Of a stretch of DNA of 64,000 nucleotides, positions 9,862 through 17,595 are shown one piece after another. The position numbers and the translations under genes were made by a program. The stretch is from Veillonella magna DSM 19857 (GTDB taxonomy: Bacteria > Bacillota > Negativicutes > Veillonellales > Veillonellaceae). How positions within the stretch are numbered: position 1 is the first letter of the stretch; each line of letters begins with the position of its first letter. Under the pieces are notes generated by a model. It saw only the letters and a list, made by a program, of their open reading frames with translations. It was not told where the DNA came from and did not search any database. The DNA lies in the NCBI RefSeq assembly GCF_000428745.1, contig NZ_AUAN01000005.1:1-64000 (forward strand). Direction: 5' to 3'.

Positions 9862-10871
9862 CGTTCCTCCTTGTGGGGATTTACGATTCCCAAATGATCA
9901 TACGCCGCTTGCGTAGCAATTCGACCGCGGGACGTACGTGCCAAAAATCCCAACTGCATTAAGTACGGTTCATACACATCTTCAATCGTTTCACGTTCCT
10001 CGCTGACAGAAGCAGCAATCGTATCAATGCCCACCGGACCACCGTTAAATTTCTCAATAATAGAACGCAGTACACGCCGATCGATACGATCAAGTCCTAC
10101 TGCATCCACATCTAGCCGGCCCAGGGCTTCATCGGCAATCTCTCGCGTAATAATGCCGTCGCCGATAACCTGCGCCACATCGCGCACTCGCTTTAGCAAA
10201 CGATTGGCAATACGCGGCGTTCCGCGAGAACGCCGTGCGATTTCAGAAGCTCCTTCCGGCTCAATACCGATGTTTAGTATTTCCGCTGCTCGCGTAACGA
10301 TAAATTCCAACTCGGCTTGCTTATAGTATTCCAATCGACTGATAACACCAAAACGATCACGCAACGGTCCCGCTAGCGCTCCGGCCTTCGTCGTAGCGCC
10401 TACCAAGGTAAACCGCGGCAAGTCAATGCGAACCGAACGGGCACTGGGTCCCTTGCCGATAATAATATCCAACGCGTAATCTTCCATTGCCGAATATAAC
10501 ACTTCTTCCACACTGCGAGAAAGGCGATGAATTTCGTCAATAAACAATACGTCTCGGTCATCCAGGTTAGTCAACAGCGCCGCCAAATCACCGGCGCGCT
10601 CAATGGCCGGCCCCGAAGTGATTCTAAAATTAACACCTAACTCATTGGCAATAATACCGGCCAATGTAGTTTTTCCCAGTCCCGGCGGTCCATACAAAAG
10701 CACGTGATCCAATGCCTCTTCACGTTGTTTTGCCGCTTGGATGAAAATAGATAAATTTTCTTTCGCCTTTTGTTGACCTATATACTCCTTGAAGTAGCGC
10801 GGACGCAAACTGTATTGCCAGGTATCTTCGTCGCGCTCATCATTTGAAACTAAGCGTACTTCTTCGTCCAT
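9858..10871 (-). CDS. ruvB: Holliday junction branch migration ATPase RuvB
   Basis: A 337-residue AAA+ motor. Walker A is [11 protein letters not shown] (about 61-71), Walker B is LFIDEIHRL (about 109-117), sensor 1 GATTKAG and arginine-finger region GPLRDRFG (about 168-175) are present, followed by the C-terminal winged helix. It drives branch migration with RuvA. The ATG is two bases after the ruvA stop with AGGTAGG as ribosome site. Confidence 0.98.
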   Translation of the reverse strand: MDEEVRLVSNDERDEDTWQYSLRPRYFKEYIGQQKAKENLSIFIQAAKQREEALDHVLLYGPPGLGKTTLAGIIANELGVNFRITSGPAIERAGDLAALLTNLDDRDVLFIDEIHRLSRSVEEVLYSAMEDYALDIIIGKGPSARSVRIDLPRFTLVGATTKAGALAGPLRDRFGVISRLEYYKQAELEFIVTRAAEILNIGIEPEGASEIARRSRGTPRIANRLLKRVRDVAQVIGDGIITREIADEALGRLDVDAVGLDRIDRRVLRSIIEKFNGGPVGIDTIAASVSEERETIEDVYEPYLMQLGFLARTSRGRIATQAAYDHLGIVNPHKEER

Positions 10872-10873
10872 GC

Positions 10874-11482
10874 TTACCTACCTTTCCCCAATGAAGATAA
10901 CACGGCACGCAATAATTGTGATACATCCTTCGTACCGTCATCTAACCGTTCAATCTCCGGTGCTACTTCTTGTTCTGTGTAGCCCAGCGAAAGCAGAGCC
11001 GCCAATGTTTCACCGGCTACGCCCGTTGCTCTTTGGGCAACGGCAGTCGGAGTTACTTCATCGGATGCGCTTACACTGCCTAACTTATTGATTTTATCCT
11101 TTAACTCGAGTACCAATCGCTCTGCCGATTTTTTCCCAATGCCCGGCAACTTTGTTAGCGCCTTGACGTCACCATTATAAATAGCCAACATGATTGACTC
11201 CGCCGGCATGCCCGACAACATTCCCAAGCCTACTTTGGGCCCGATGCCGGATACTGAAATAAGCAATAAAAACAAATCGTATTCAGCCATTGAAGCAAAT
11301 CCATACAGCTGTATCGCATCTTCTCGAACACTCATGTACGTGTATAACGTAACCTCTTCGCCTTCCGACAATGCATCCCTTGTGGATGCAGCCACATACA
11401 CACGATAACCTACGCCGTGTACATCAACATAACAGCTGTCTCCAAACAGATGGGTTATCACACCCTTAACATATCCAATCAT
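10874..11482 (-). CDS. ruvA: Holliday junction DNA-binding protein RuvA
   Basis: A 202-residue RuvA with the N-terminal OB fold (MIGYVKG...), helix-hairpin-helix motifs [17 protein letters not shown] (about 71-87) and [19 protein letters not shown] (about 108-126), and the C-terminal RuvB-contact domain (about 155-202). It tetramerises on junctions and recruits RuvB. AGGTGAGC precedes the ATG. Confidence 0.98.
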   Translation of the reverse strand: MIGYVKGVITHLFGDSCYVDVHGVGYRVYVAASTRDALSEGEEVTLYTYMSVREDAIQLYGFASMAEYDLFLLLISVSGIGPKVGLGMLSGMPAESIMLAIYNGDVKALTKLPGIGKKSAERLVLELKDKINKLGSVSASDEVTPTAVAQRATGVAGETLAALLSLGYTEQEVAPEIERLDDGTKDVSQLLRAVLSSLGKGR

Positions 11483-11538
11483 ACGCGCTCACCTATTGTA
11501 TTCATTCCATTCGTTATAGTGTTTGTCCTACTCAGCGC

Positions 11539-12039
11539 TTATAGCTGTATCCGCCGCTTTAACCGATCGCGATGAGAACTGTGCGCTGTGCAAATAGCGA
11601 CTGCCAATGCATCCGCCGTATCGTCAGGCTTAATTTTTTCACGAATCCCTAAAATATTCATCGTCATATAAGTAACCTGATCCTTCGTTGCCTTGCCATA
11701 ACCTACAACGGCCTGCTTAATCTGTAACGGCGTATACTCGTAAATCGGTATATCCTGCTGATGTGCAGCTAACAAAATAACACCGCGTGCCTGCCCTACC
11801 GTAATGGCTGTTGTTACATTGCGGTTGAAGAACAGCTCTTCCACGCCAAACTTGTCCGGCTTATACTCTTCTAAAATATCACTCAGCTGATTAAACAATA
11901 TTTCAAGACGAGCCGCATCGCTATCCTTAGGCTCCGTCGTAATTGCTCCATAGGCCACCGGTCGCAGGCGACTACCTTCCACATCGATAATGCCATATCC
12001 ACAAATTGCCGTTCCCGGATCAATTCCAATAATTCGCAC
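11539..12039 (-). CDS. ruvC: Crossover junction endodeoxyribonuclease RuvC
   Basis: A 166-residue RuvC resolvase. The RNase H-like acidic residues are seen as GIDPG with Asp 7, VEELFF with Glu near 67, and DDTADALAVA near 138-147. It cuts Holliday junctions moved by RuvAB. GTG start with AAAGGAGGG upstream. First gene of the cluster that runs to secF; an extended -10 promoter lies about 40 bases upstream. Confidence 0.97.
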   Translation of the reverse strand: MRIIGIDPGTAICGYGIIDVEGSRLRPVAYGAITTEPKDSDAARLEILFNQLSDILEEYKPDKFGVEELFFNRNVTTAITVGQARGVILLAAHQQDIPIYEYTPLQIKQAVVGYGKATKDQVTYMTMNILGIREKIKPDDTADALAVAICTAHSSHRDRLKRRIQL

Positions 12040-12078
12040 CGTGCCCTCCTTTAGCTACTTAAAAATTTCATACTGTTT

Positions 12079-12087
12079 ATTATAGCA
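12079..12087 (-). promoter_or_regulatory. Promoter of the ruvC-secF cluster
   Basis: Minus-strand TGCTATAAT (extended -10) lies 40-48 bases before the ruvC GTG. The -35 region is weak. Bases 12088-12202 hold nothing else that I can support. Confidence 0.5.
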
Positions 12088-12202
12088 TTCTTTACTGATC
12101 ATATGCCAGTATTCACGTAAATCCCTGCCGCAGCTATGCAGTACCGGATAATAACCGACCATGTTCATCATAAAATTTGATTATTGTCGTTCTTATATTT
12201 CT

Positions 12203-12231
12203 TTGACAACCTCACTACCCTTAGGTATAAT
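12203..12231 (+). promoter_or_regulatory. Consensus promoter of the YeeE/dioxygenase operon
   Basis: TTGACA (12203-12208), a 17-bp spacer and TATAAT (12226-12231): a perfect sigma-70 consensus. The leader to the ATG is about 95 bases. Confidence 0.8.
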
Positions 12232-12331
12232 GAGCCAGTCACATTTTATTCCTATTCTTTTAAAAGGATTTATTAGTGTTTTGTTACACTGAATTGAGAG
12301 AGAGTTTTACATTGAGAAAAAGAGGTGTCTT

Positions 12332-13618
12332 ATGAGAAAATCAGAGTCCTATGCGGCACTTGTTATTGCCGCTGCTGCCTTATTTTTTGGGGAATGGTTA
12401 TTAGGCAGCCAAGAATTATATGTTCGTTTGCTAATCGGTATTGGACTGGGCTACGCCCTATCTCGCGGGTATATCGGTTTTGCCGGCAGTGTCAATCGCG
12501 CCTATACTACGGGGTCAACGCGCTTGATGCGTATATTAATGTTCATGTTCTTTATTTCTGCACTTATGTCAGTGGCTGTCCTTTACGGTCATGATGCTAC
12601 TAGCTTCGACCTTTGGGTGAATCCCATTAATACAGGCTTACTAATCGGTGGTCTGCTCTTTGGCTTTGGCATGGTCTTCTCCGGCTGCTGTGCCAGTGGG
12701 GTACTGGTTAATATGGTTGAACTGTTACCTCAAGCTATCATCACCCTTTTCTTCTTTGGCATGGGTGTATTCATCGGATTTCCCGTACAGCAAACTGCAT
12801 CTTGGATCAACGAATCATGGTTATCTACACCTACCGGCACCGCCTTGGGCACCAAAGGTGTTTATTTTCCGGACTTGTTTCCCAATGATGGACTGAACGG
12901 TTATTTGGGCGCCATACTACTGACTGCCGTGCTTTGTTTCCTCGTCATTGGCGTATCCTACCTTTACGAAAACAAACGTAAGAAATCATCTACCTATCGC
13001 TTACAATTTTTAGAGCACATGCAGGTCGATTACATGCAACGCGATTTGACAAAAGATATCGACATTACCCATGTACCGCAGCTATTTACCCGCGATACCT
13101 TTGAACGGCTGTTCGTCAATCCTTGGTCCATGCGTACCGGCGCTATGGTTATCGCTTCCATCTTCGTTATCCTCATGGGCGTAACCAAAGCAGGTTGGGG
13201 TGCTTCGACACCATACGGTATTTGGTTTGGAAAATTACTTATCACCCTCGGTGTTGGTACTGAACACATTGTCGCTTTTACCGGAATGAAAGCAGCCCCG
13301 TTTGTAAATCCCTTCTTCAGCCACCCCATTACTGTGCAAAATATAGGAATCATCCTTGGTGCATTGCTATACATACTCTGCTGCGGTCAATTCATCAACT
13401 CTATGAAAGCCAGTCTGCATATTTCCGGTAAACAAATTGCCTTCTTTGCATTGGGTGGATTTTGCATGGGTATCGGCACTCGCTTTGCCAACGGCTGCAA
13501 TGTAGGGGCGTTGTTTACCCCTATTGCCAACTTCTCGTTATCCGGCTGGATTTTCTTTATCTTTCTCGTAGCCGGTGCTATCATAGGTAACAAGGTAGCC
13601 GAGAAGGCCAGATTATAA
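12332..13618 (+). CDS. YeeE/YedE family membrane protein (sulfur-compound transporter)
   Basis: A 428-residue protein with about ten or more membrane helices in two YeeE/YedE halves. Each half has the conserved Cys-containing helix: GMVFSGCCASGVLVNMVE (about 109-126) and GTRFANGCNVGALFTPIAN (about 384-402). In the characterised relative TsuA these cysteines pass thiosulfate through the membrane; other YedE members are tied to selenium metabolism. The substrate here is therefore only inferred. No selD, TusA or rhodanese gene is adjacent. The ATG at 12332 has AAAGAGGTG upstream. The dioxygenase gene follows 34 bases later and probably shares the transcript. Confidence 0.88.
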   Translation: MRKSESYAALVIAAAALFFGEWLLGSQELYVRLLIGIGLGYALSRGYIGFAGSVNRAYTTGSTRLMRILMFMFFISALMSVAVLYGHDATSFDLWVNPINTGLLIGGLLFGFGMVFSGCCASGVLVNMVELLPQAIITLFFFGMGVFIGFPVQQTASWINESWLSTPTGTALGTKGVYFPDLFPNDGLNGYLGAILLTAVLCFLVIGVSYLYENKRKKSSTYRLQFLEHMQVDYMQRDLTKDIDITHVPQLFTRDTFERLFVNPWSMRTGAMVIASIFVILMGVTKAGWGASTPYGIWFGKLLITLGVGTEHIVAFTGMKAAPFVNPFFSHPITVQNIGIILGALLYILCCGQFINSMKASLHISGKQIAFFALGGFCMGIGTRFANGCNVGALFTPIANFSLSGWIFFIFLVAGAIIGNKVAEKARL

Positions 13619-13652
13619 TGAAAGCTTAATCGTAATGAAAGGAGGCCGTCCT

Positions 13653-14435
13653 ATGAGCCAGACAACATTTCCTGTTATCTTCGCCGGACACGGTAGTCCC
13701 ATGATGGCACTGGAAACCACGGATGTAACCCGAGCCTTTTCTCGTTTGGGAGAACAAATTTTAAAGGAGTACGGCACACCCAAAGCAATACTTATGATAT
13801 CTGCCCATTGGTTCACACACGGCACGTATATCCAAAGCGCTGCCGTTCCAAAACAAATTTATGATATGTACGGCTTTCCCCATGAGCTATACGAAGTCAA
13901 ATATCCTGTAAAAGGCTCCGCCTCGTTGACCAATGCAGTACTAAACCTCTTGGGCAAGGATGTATCCATCAACGATGCATGGGGTATCGATCACGGTGCT
14001 TGGACCGTCTTACTGCATATGTTCCCGGACGCTTCTATACCGGTTGTGCAATTATCCGTAAATCACGACCTCTCTCCTCAAGCGAGTTATGAGCTCGGTC
14101 AAAAGCTGATGTCCTTGCGTGAGTCAGGCTATCTCATCATGGGAAGCGGCAATACCGTACACAACCTGCGTGAAGCCGATTGGAGCAATCCCGGTGGCAC
14201 CGCAGCAACTCACCGATTTAACGACTACATCATCGATGCTGTCACATCCGGTCATTATGAACCGGTCATAGGTTATACTGCACATCGCGACGCATCGTAT
14301 GCTGTTCCTACGCCGGATCATTTTCTCCCTCTACTCTATTGCTTGGGAGCCGCCGGTACGGATAACGCAGTAGCTTTTAATACCACCTGTAATTTAGGCA
14401 GCATTGCCATGACAGGGTTCACCTTTGGGATGTAA
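13653..14435 (+). CDS. LigB-type extradiol dioxygenase (DODA/YgiD family)
   Basis: A 260-residue class III extradiol dioxygenase like 4,5-DOPA dioxygenase YgiD. Metal-ligand motifs are visible: FAGHGSPMMAL near residues 9-19, ISAHWFTHGTY near 50-60, GIDHGAWTVLLHMFP near 111-125 and the later SGNTVHNL near 165-172. It would cleave a catechol-type ring or act on a related small molecule with zinc or iron; the physiological substrate is unknown in this family. The chosen ATG follows AAAGGAGG; an upstream in-frame ATG at 13635 lacks that spacing. Cotranscription with the YeeE-like transporter is likely. Confidence 0.88.
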   Translation: MSQTTFPVIFAGHGSPMMALETTDVTRAFSRLGEQILKEYGTPKAILMISAHWFTHGTYIQSAAVPKQIYDMYGFPHELYEVKYPVKGSASLTNAVLNLLGKDVSINDAWGIDHGAWTVLLHMFPDASIPVVQLSVNHDLSPQASYELGQKLMSLRESGYLIMGSGNTVHNLREADWSNPGGTAATHRFNDYIIDAVTSGHYEPVIGYTAHRDASYAVPTPDHFLPLLYCLGAAGTDNAVAFNTTCNLGSIAMTGFTFGM

Positions 14436-14451
14436 CTGAAACACATAACTT

Positions 14452-14526
14452 AGAGGACTACTTGTGCCTTGGCAGACAAGTCTTGCAAATGACCTGTCTC
14501 CATCATGAGTAGCCCTCTTTCTTTTT
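14452..14526 (+). terminator. Long-hairpin terminator after the dioxygenase gene
   Basis: AGAGGACTACT (14452-14462) pairs with AGTAGCCCTCT (about 14508-14518, one mismatch) around a loop of about 45 bases that can pair further, then T-rich sequence on the plus strand. It overlaps the 3' end of the convergent gene at 14503. Confidence 0.65.
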
Positions 14527-15342
14527 GCCAAAGGAATTAACAGGACACAGTTTTACTTCTTGAAACTCTGCATTTTTTAATTTATTCTCTTTGGGTTGTT
14601 CAAGGATAGCTTCGCTACCTTTCTTTGTACTTTCTTTAGAGATGTTTAGTTTAGTTTTATTTAGTTTAAGTATGCGTTCGGCTAGGCGTTCGGCTAGGCG
14701 TTCGGGTGGGCGTTCGGGTAGACGTTCACCTAAGCAGTCTCTTTGACCTTCGGTTTTCGGCATACTTTGACCTGTGTTATCCATATTACCTTGCTGTTCA
14801 CTTTGGCATTCATGAGTCAGTCCATGTTGTAGATTATTTTCTACGCGCATAAGAAGAATTTCTTCATCAATGTCTCCTTCGGCCTCTTTACCTTCAGCAT
14901 CTTTATCTTCAATATCTTTACCTGCAACCAAATTAACTACGCCCATACTATTAATTTCTTCACTATCAATATCTTCACTATCAATATCTTCGCTATCACT
15001 TATATCCACAGCAATCGCAGCACTGTTACCTGATAAAAAGCTGGTCACAATCCCTTCCTCTTTCATGGAAATCATTTCATAGACTGTCGCTTTCTTACCC
15101 GGACGTACACTGTATCGAATGCGCCCCGCTTTCTGTAAATCAATCCGCGCTCGTTTCACTGATGACTCGGTCAATCTCGTACTTGTCATCAGCATTGACA
15201 TGGGAACAGAAAATTGTTTCTTCCAAGAACATGTATTGTTATAATGCATCAACACATACCAGAGTAATTGCGCCGATGAAGATACTTCCGGATGCAATGT
15301 AATCCAAACATTAAATGCGTTCATTTCTTCGATGTAATTCAT
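14503..15342 (-). CDS. Winged-helix protein resembling replication-initiator/DnaD-type N-domains
   Basis: A 279-residue protein. Residues about 1-95 look like the helix-turn-helix domain found at the N-terminus of phage and plasmid replication organisers (NVWITLHPEVSSSAQLLWYVLMH, then LTESSVKRARIDLQKAGRI as the recognition part). The rest is acidic, then low-complexity. It contains a DSEDI repeat (15-bp unit, three copies) and a PERPPERLAERLAERI stretch (12-bp unit, about five copies). No DnaC or other replication gene is adjacent, so it is an orphan. GGGAGG precedes the ATG. Function unknown; DNA binding is inferred. Confidence 0.6.
   Translation of the reverse strand: MNYIEEMNAFNVWITLHPEVSSSAQLLWYVLMHYNNTCSWKKQFSVPMSMLMTSTRLTESSVKRARIDLQKAGRIRYSVRPGKKATVYEMISMKEEGIVTSFLSGNSAAIAVDISDSEDIDSEDIDSEEINSMGVVNLVAGKDIEDKDAEGKEAEGDIDEEILLMRVENNLQHGLTHECQSEQQGNMDNTGQSMPKTEGQRDCLGERLPERPPERLAERLAERILKLNKTKLNISKESTKKGSEAILEQPKENKLKNAEFQEVKLCPVNSFGKKKEGYS
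14682..14741. repeat. 12-bp coding repeat in the winged-helix gene
   Basis: About five consecutive 12-bp units of the CGTTCGGCTAGG type encode the (P/A)ER-L tetrapeptide repeat. The first two copies are identical. Confidence 0.8.
14955..14999. repeat. 15-bp coding repeat in the winged-helix gene
   Basis: Three consecutive 15-bp units of the AATATCTTCACTATC type encode DSEDI repeats; the first two are identical and the third differs by one base. Boundaries are approximate. Confidence 0.7.
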
Positions 15343-15747
15343 GAGTCGTACCTCCCTAAAATCGCTCGAGGAAAATTACCCCCTCACTTATAACAGGCAA
15401 AAACGACCCCTTTTTTAAACATAATTTCCCATACTTTTTTATCATACTATCATTTTATTTTCACAACCAAGCTAATAAACCCTGTATACATCGGCACCGA
15501 ACGCTTTTTTCAGTTGGAAATAAAAATTACAAAAAATCTGTTCGCATCGCTCCAATCGATGGATATGTGCAAACAAAAGCAATTAACACTATCGAACACT
15601 CATTTAATAAAACCAAATATTTAATTAATGACATAAAAATCAAAGATTTCTGTATATAGATATCGTAGAATACTTTCATTTTTATTTTTCGCACACAATA
15701 GAATCCTCTCGATATGATGTAGAGTTTATAAAAATATTTTATAGTTA
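15343..15747. other. AT-rich intergenic region, nothing recognised
   Basis: Between the two divergent genes there is no ORF with a ribosome site and no clear terminator. It serves as the shared upstream region of the winged-helix gene (minus) and the DUF4198 gene (plus). Confidence 0.5.
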
Positions 15748-15776
15748 TTGAAATTAAATATCATTTAAAATATAAT
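15748..15776 (+). promoter_or_regulatory. Promoter of the DUF4198 gene
   Basis: TTGAAA (15748-15753), 17-bp spacer, TATAAT (15771-15776), in very AT-rich sequence. Confidence 0.65.
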
Positions 15777-15816
15777 AAAAACAACCTATGGGATATGTTT
15801 ATTAGGGAGGATATGT

Positions 15817-16548
15817 ATGAAAAGAAAATTAGTCAGAAAAATCACAGGTTTAGCATTAACACTTGGTATTACAGTATCTATCGGAGCTGCAGTATCTGCA
15901 CACGGCGTCTATTTTGCCGATCGTCTGGACACACCGACCTTAGTTCTTGGCGAAGGGCCATATGATAACGCCTATCAACCATCTATGGTAACAGCTCTCG
16001 ACGGCTACAGTGTTACCGGTGCGCCGATGACAGTAGATGTAAAAAAACATGCATCCAATATTACAATTCAAAAATCGGATACCCTGGGACGTACAGTCAC
16101 CTTCTTTGATTATGGTCACTTTACGAAGGACGCTTCCGGTACGATGCATGCCTTTAAAACGTTCGCCGAAGTACCTAATGCCGTAAAAACAACGCACGCC
16201 ATCAAGTACAATATTCATTACTGGCAACCGGAAACAATACCTACTGCCATTGACAATGTGCCCATTCAAATTATTCCTTCCGTCAATCCTTTGACATTGC
16301 GCAAAGGAGATACGTTTACCATCCAAGTCCTTAAGGACGGAAAACCCTATAGCCATGCACCTCTTATCGGCGATGTGATTAATGATCTTACCAATGAAAG
16401 CGAGGCCGATGAACATGGTCGTGCTACACTAACCGTGCAGGCGAACGGTCTAAATGTCATCGGTGTTGAAGTTGCACTTCCTACTGATAATCCCCATACG
16501 CAAAATAAATATTTCTCGTCATTATCCTTTATTATCGATCCCGAATAG
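15817..16548 (+). CDS. Exported DUF4198 protein (NikK-like periplasmic family)
   Basis: A 243-residue protein with a signal peptide (about 1-28, ending VSA) directly followed by HGVYF, the N-terminal His that is typical of DUF4198 proteins after processing. The rest is two beta-sandwich-like parts; the C-terminal one (IPSVNPLTLRKGDTFTIQV, then DEHGRATLTVQANG) resembles the metal-delivery domain found with nickel or cobalt uptake systems. No metal transporter is adjacent. A periplasmic metal-binding or metal-delivery role is inferred. It has its own promoter, a strong AGGGAGG ribosome site and its own terminator, so it is monocistronic. Confidence 0.75.
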   Translation: MKRKLVRKITGLALTLGITVSIGAAVSAHGVYFADRLDTPTLVLGEGPYDNAYQPSMVTALDGYSVTGAPMTVDVKKHASNITIQKSDTLGRTVTFFDYGHFTKDASGTMHAFKTFAEVPNAVKTTHAIKYNIHYWQPETIPTAIDNVPIQIIPSVNPLTLRKGDTFTIQVLKDGKPYSHAPLIGDVINDLTNESEADEHGRATLTVQANGLNVIGVEVALPTDNPHTQNKYFSSLSFIIDPE

Positions 16549-16607
16549 TAAAAAGCATCCTACGATATCTCTTTAAACCTCAATCCAATAAAGGCATACT
16601 TAAATAA

Positions 16608-16678
16608 AGAGGGCGATTCATACCATACGCATGTCATTCGACAGAATTGACTGCTGAGGCATGAGTCGCCCTCTTTTC
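16608..16678 (+). terminator. Long-hairpin terminator after the DUF4198 gene
   Basis: AGAGGGCGATTC (16608-16619) pairs with GAGTCGCCCTCT (16663-16674) around a loop of about 43 bases, followed by TTTT. Its layout and 3' arm (ATGAGTCGCCCTCTT) closely match the hairpin at 14452-14526. Confidence 0.7.
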
Positions 16679-16700
16679 CCTCTTATTTGGAGAGAAGACA

Positions 16701-16758
16701 CTATCATACTACTATGATAGTGATGCAATGATGATACACAACATATATGTGCATCACT
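16701..16758. other. Two stem-loops between convergent genes
   Basis: CTATCATA/TATGATAG (16701-16720) and a perfect 9-bp stem AGTGATGCA/TGCATCACT (16719-16727 with 16750-16758) lie just after the flavodoxin stop. Neither has a clear T-run; they may still end transcription or stabilise the 3' end. Confidence 0.4.
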
Positions 16759-16763
16759 TTATA

Positions 16764-17282
16764 TTATATGCGGCGCGCAAATTCTTTTGCCAACGCAATG
16801 TCGTTGGCATCGGGATGAGTAGCGCCTTCTTTATGTCTTTCATCACGCTCTTTACTTTGTCCGTGTGGATGTCCTTTAGGAAATTTCTTATACATCAAAG
16901 CAATGACTTTAGGATCCACCTTTCCCTGACAAACGAAGGTATCGATTGGGGTTTGTCCTTCCGGTAACAATGAAATCGCCGCAGACATAGTGTCTTTTGC
17001 ATGTTTCATCATCGGCGGCACACCACAGGTCATAAACAGTGCCACTTTGTCATTGTGAATTCTGGTGAGCACGGTTTGTGCCAATGCATCGGCTTGCAGT
17101 TGATTCGCCCAAAATCCCAAACATACCACGTCATATCCGGATAAATCCTCGGGAGCATCCTGCACTCGTACACAAGGTGTTCCCTGCGGCAATTCATCGG
17201 CAATCGCTTCTGCTACTTGCTTTGTATTTCCCGTCACCGAAGAATATATAACAATGTAGGTCAAATTCTTTTTTGTATCCAT
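16764..17282 (-). CDS. Flavodoxin-domain protein (BilS-like family)
   Basis: A 172-residue protein with the FMN phosphate-binding loop SSVTGNTKQVA (about 13-23) and the flavodoxin core (DVVCLGFWAN, KVALFMTCGVPP). It resembles the Flavodoxin_3 group that contains BilS, a partner of bilirubin reductase BilR, but no reductase gene is adjacent, so an electron-carrier role is all that can be claimed. The C-terminus is His- and charge-rich (GHPHGQSKERDERHKEG). GGAGGTAACGG precedes the ATG. The upstream region is occupied by a 9-bp minisatellite. Confidence 0.8.
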   Translation of the reverse strand: MDTKKNLTYIVIYSSVTGNTKQVAEAIADELPQGTPCVRVQDAPEDLSGYDVVCLGFWANQLQADALAQTVLTRIHNDKVALFMTCGVPPMMKHAKDTMSAAISLLPEGQTPIDTFVCQGKVDPKVIALMYKKFPKGHPHGQSKERDERHKEGATHPDANDIALAKEFARRI

Positions 17283-17321
17283 CCGTTACCTCCTCAGCAG
17301 TATAAACTAGCTATTTTGTTT

Positions 17322-17528
17322 AACTCATTTAACTCATTTAACTTATTTAACTTATTTAACTTATTTAAATCACTTAACTTATTTAAATTACTTATCTTAC
17401 TTAACTCATTTAACTTATAGTACCCATCTGATGTAATATTGCTTATCTTACTTATCATGCCTAGCTTGCTTATCATACGTATCTAACTCATCTAACGTAT
17501 TTTACGTATCCTGCGCATCTTACTATTT
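17322..17528. repeat. 9-bp minisatellite, about 21 copies in two blocks
   Basis: Block one (17322-17420) is eleven 9-bp units of the AACTTATTT type. Block two (17439-17528) is ten units of the TTACTTATC type. Units can be laid out without gaps. On the minus strand 9-bp periodicity keeps a frame open (17294-17476) reading as Leu-Asn-Lys/Glu triplets, but I see no ribosome site for it. The array fills the upstream region of the flavodoxin gene. Confidence 0.8.
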
Positions 17529-17536
17529 CAGTATAA

Positions 17537-17567
17537 GAAAAATGCCCCGGCACGACTGGTGCCAGGG
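17537..17567 (-). terminator. Terminator of the 490-residue exported-protein gene
   Basis: Stem CCCTGGCAC/GTGCCGGGG (one G-T) with a 5-base loop, followed by TTTTT on the minus strand. Confidence 0.8.
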
Positions 17568-17595
17568 TAACATATACTATATGTATCACTTCATA

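Noticed and set aside
17294-17476. 60-codon minus-strand frame in the 9-bp array
   Set aside because: Openness is explained by the 9-bp period; no ribosome site seen. Kept only as a remark on the repeat.
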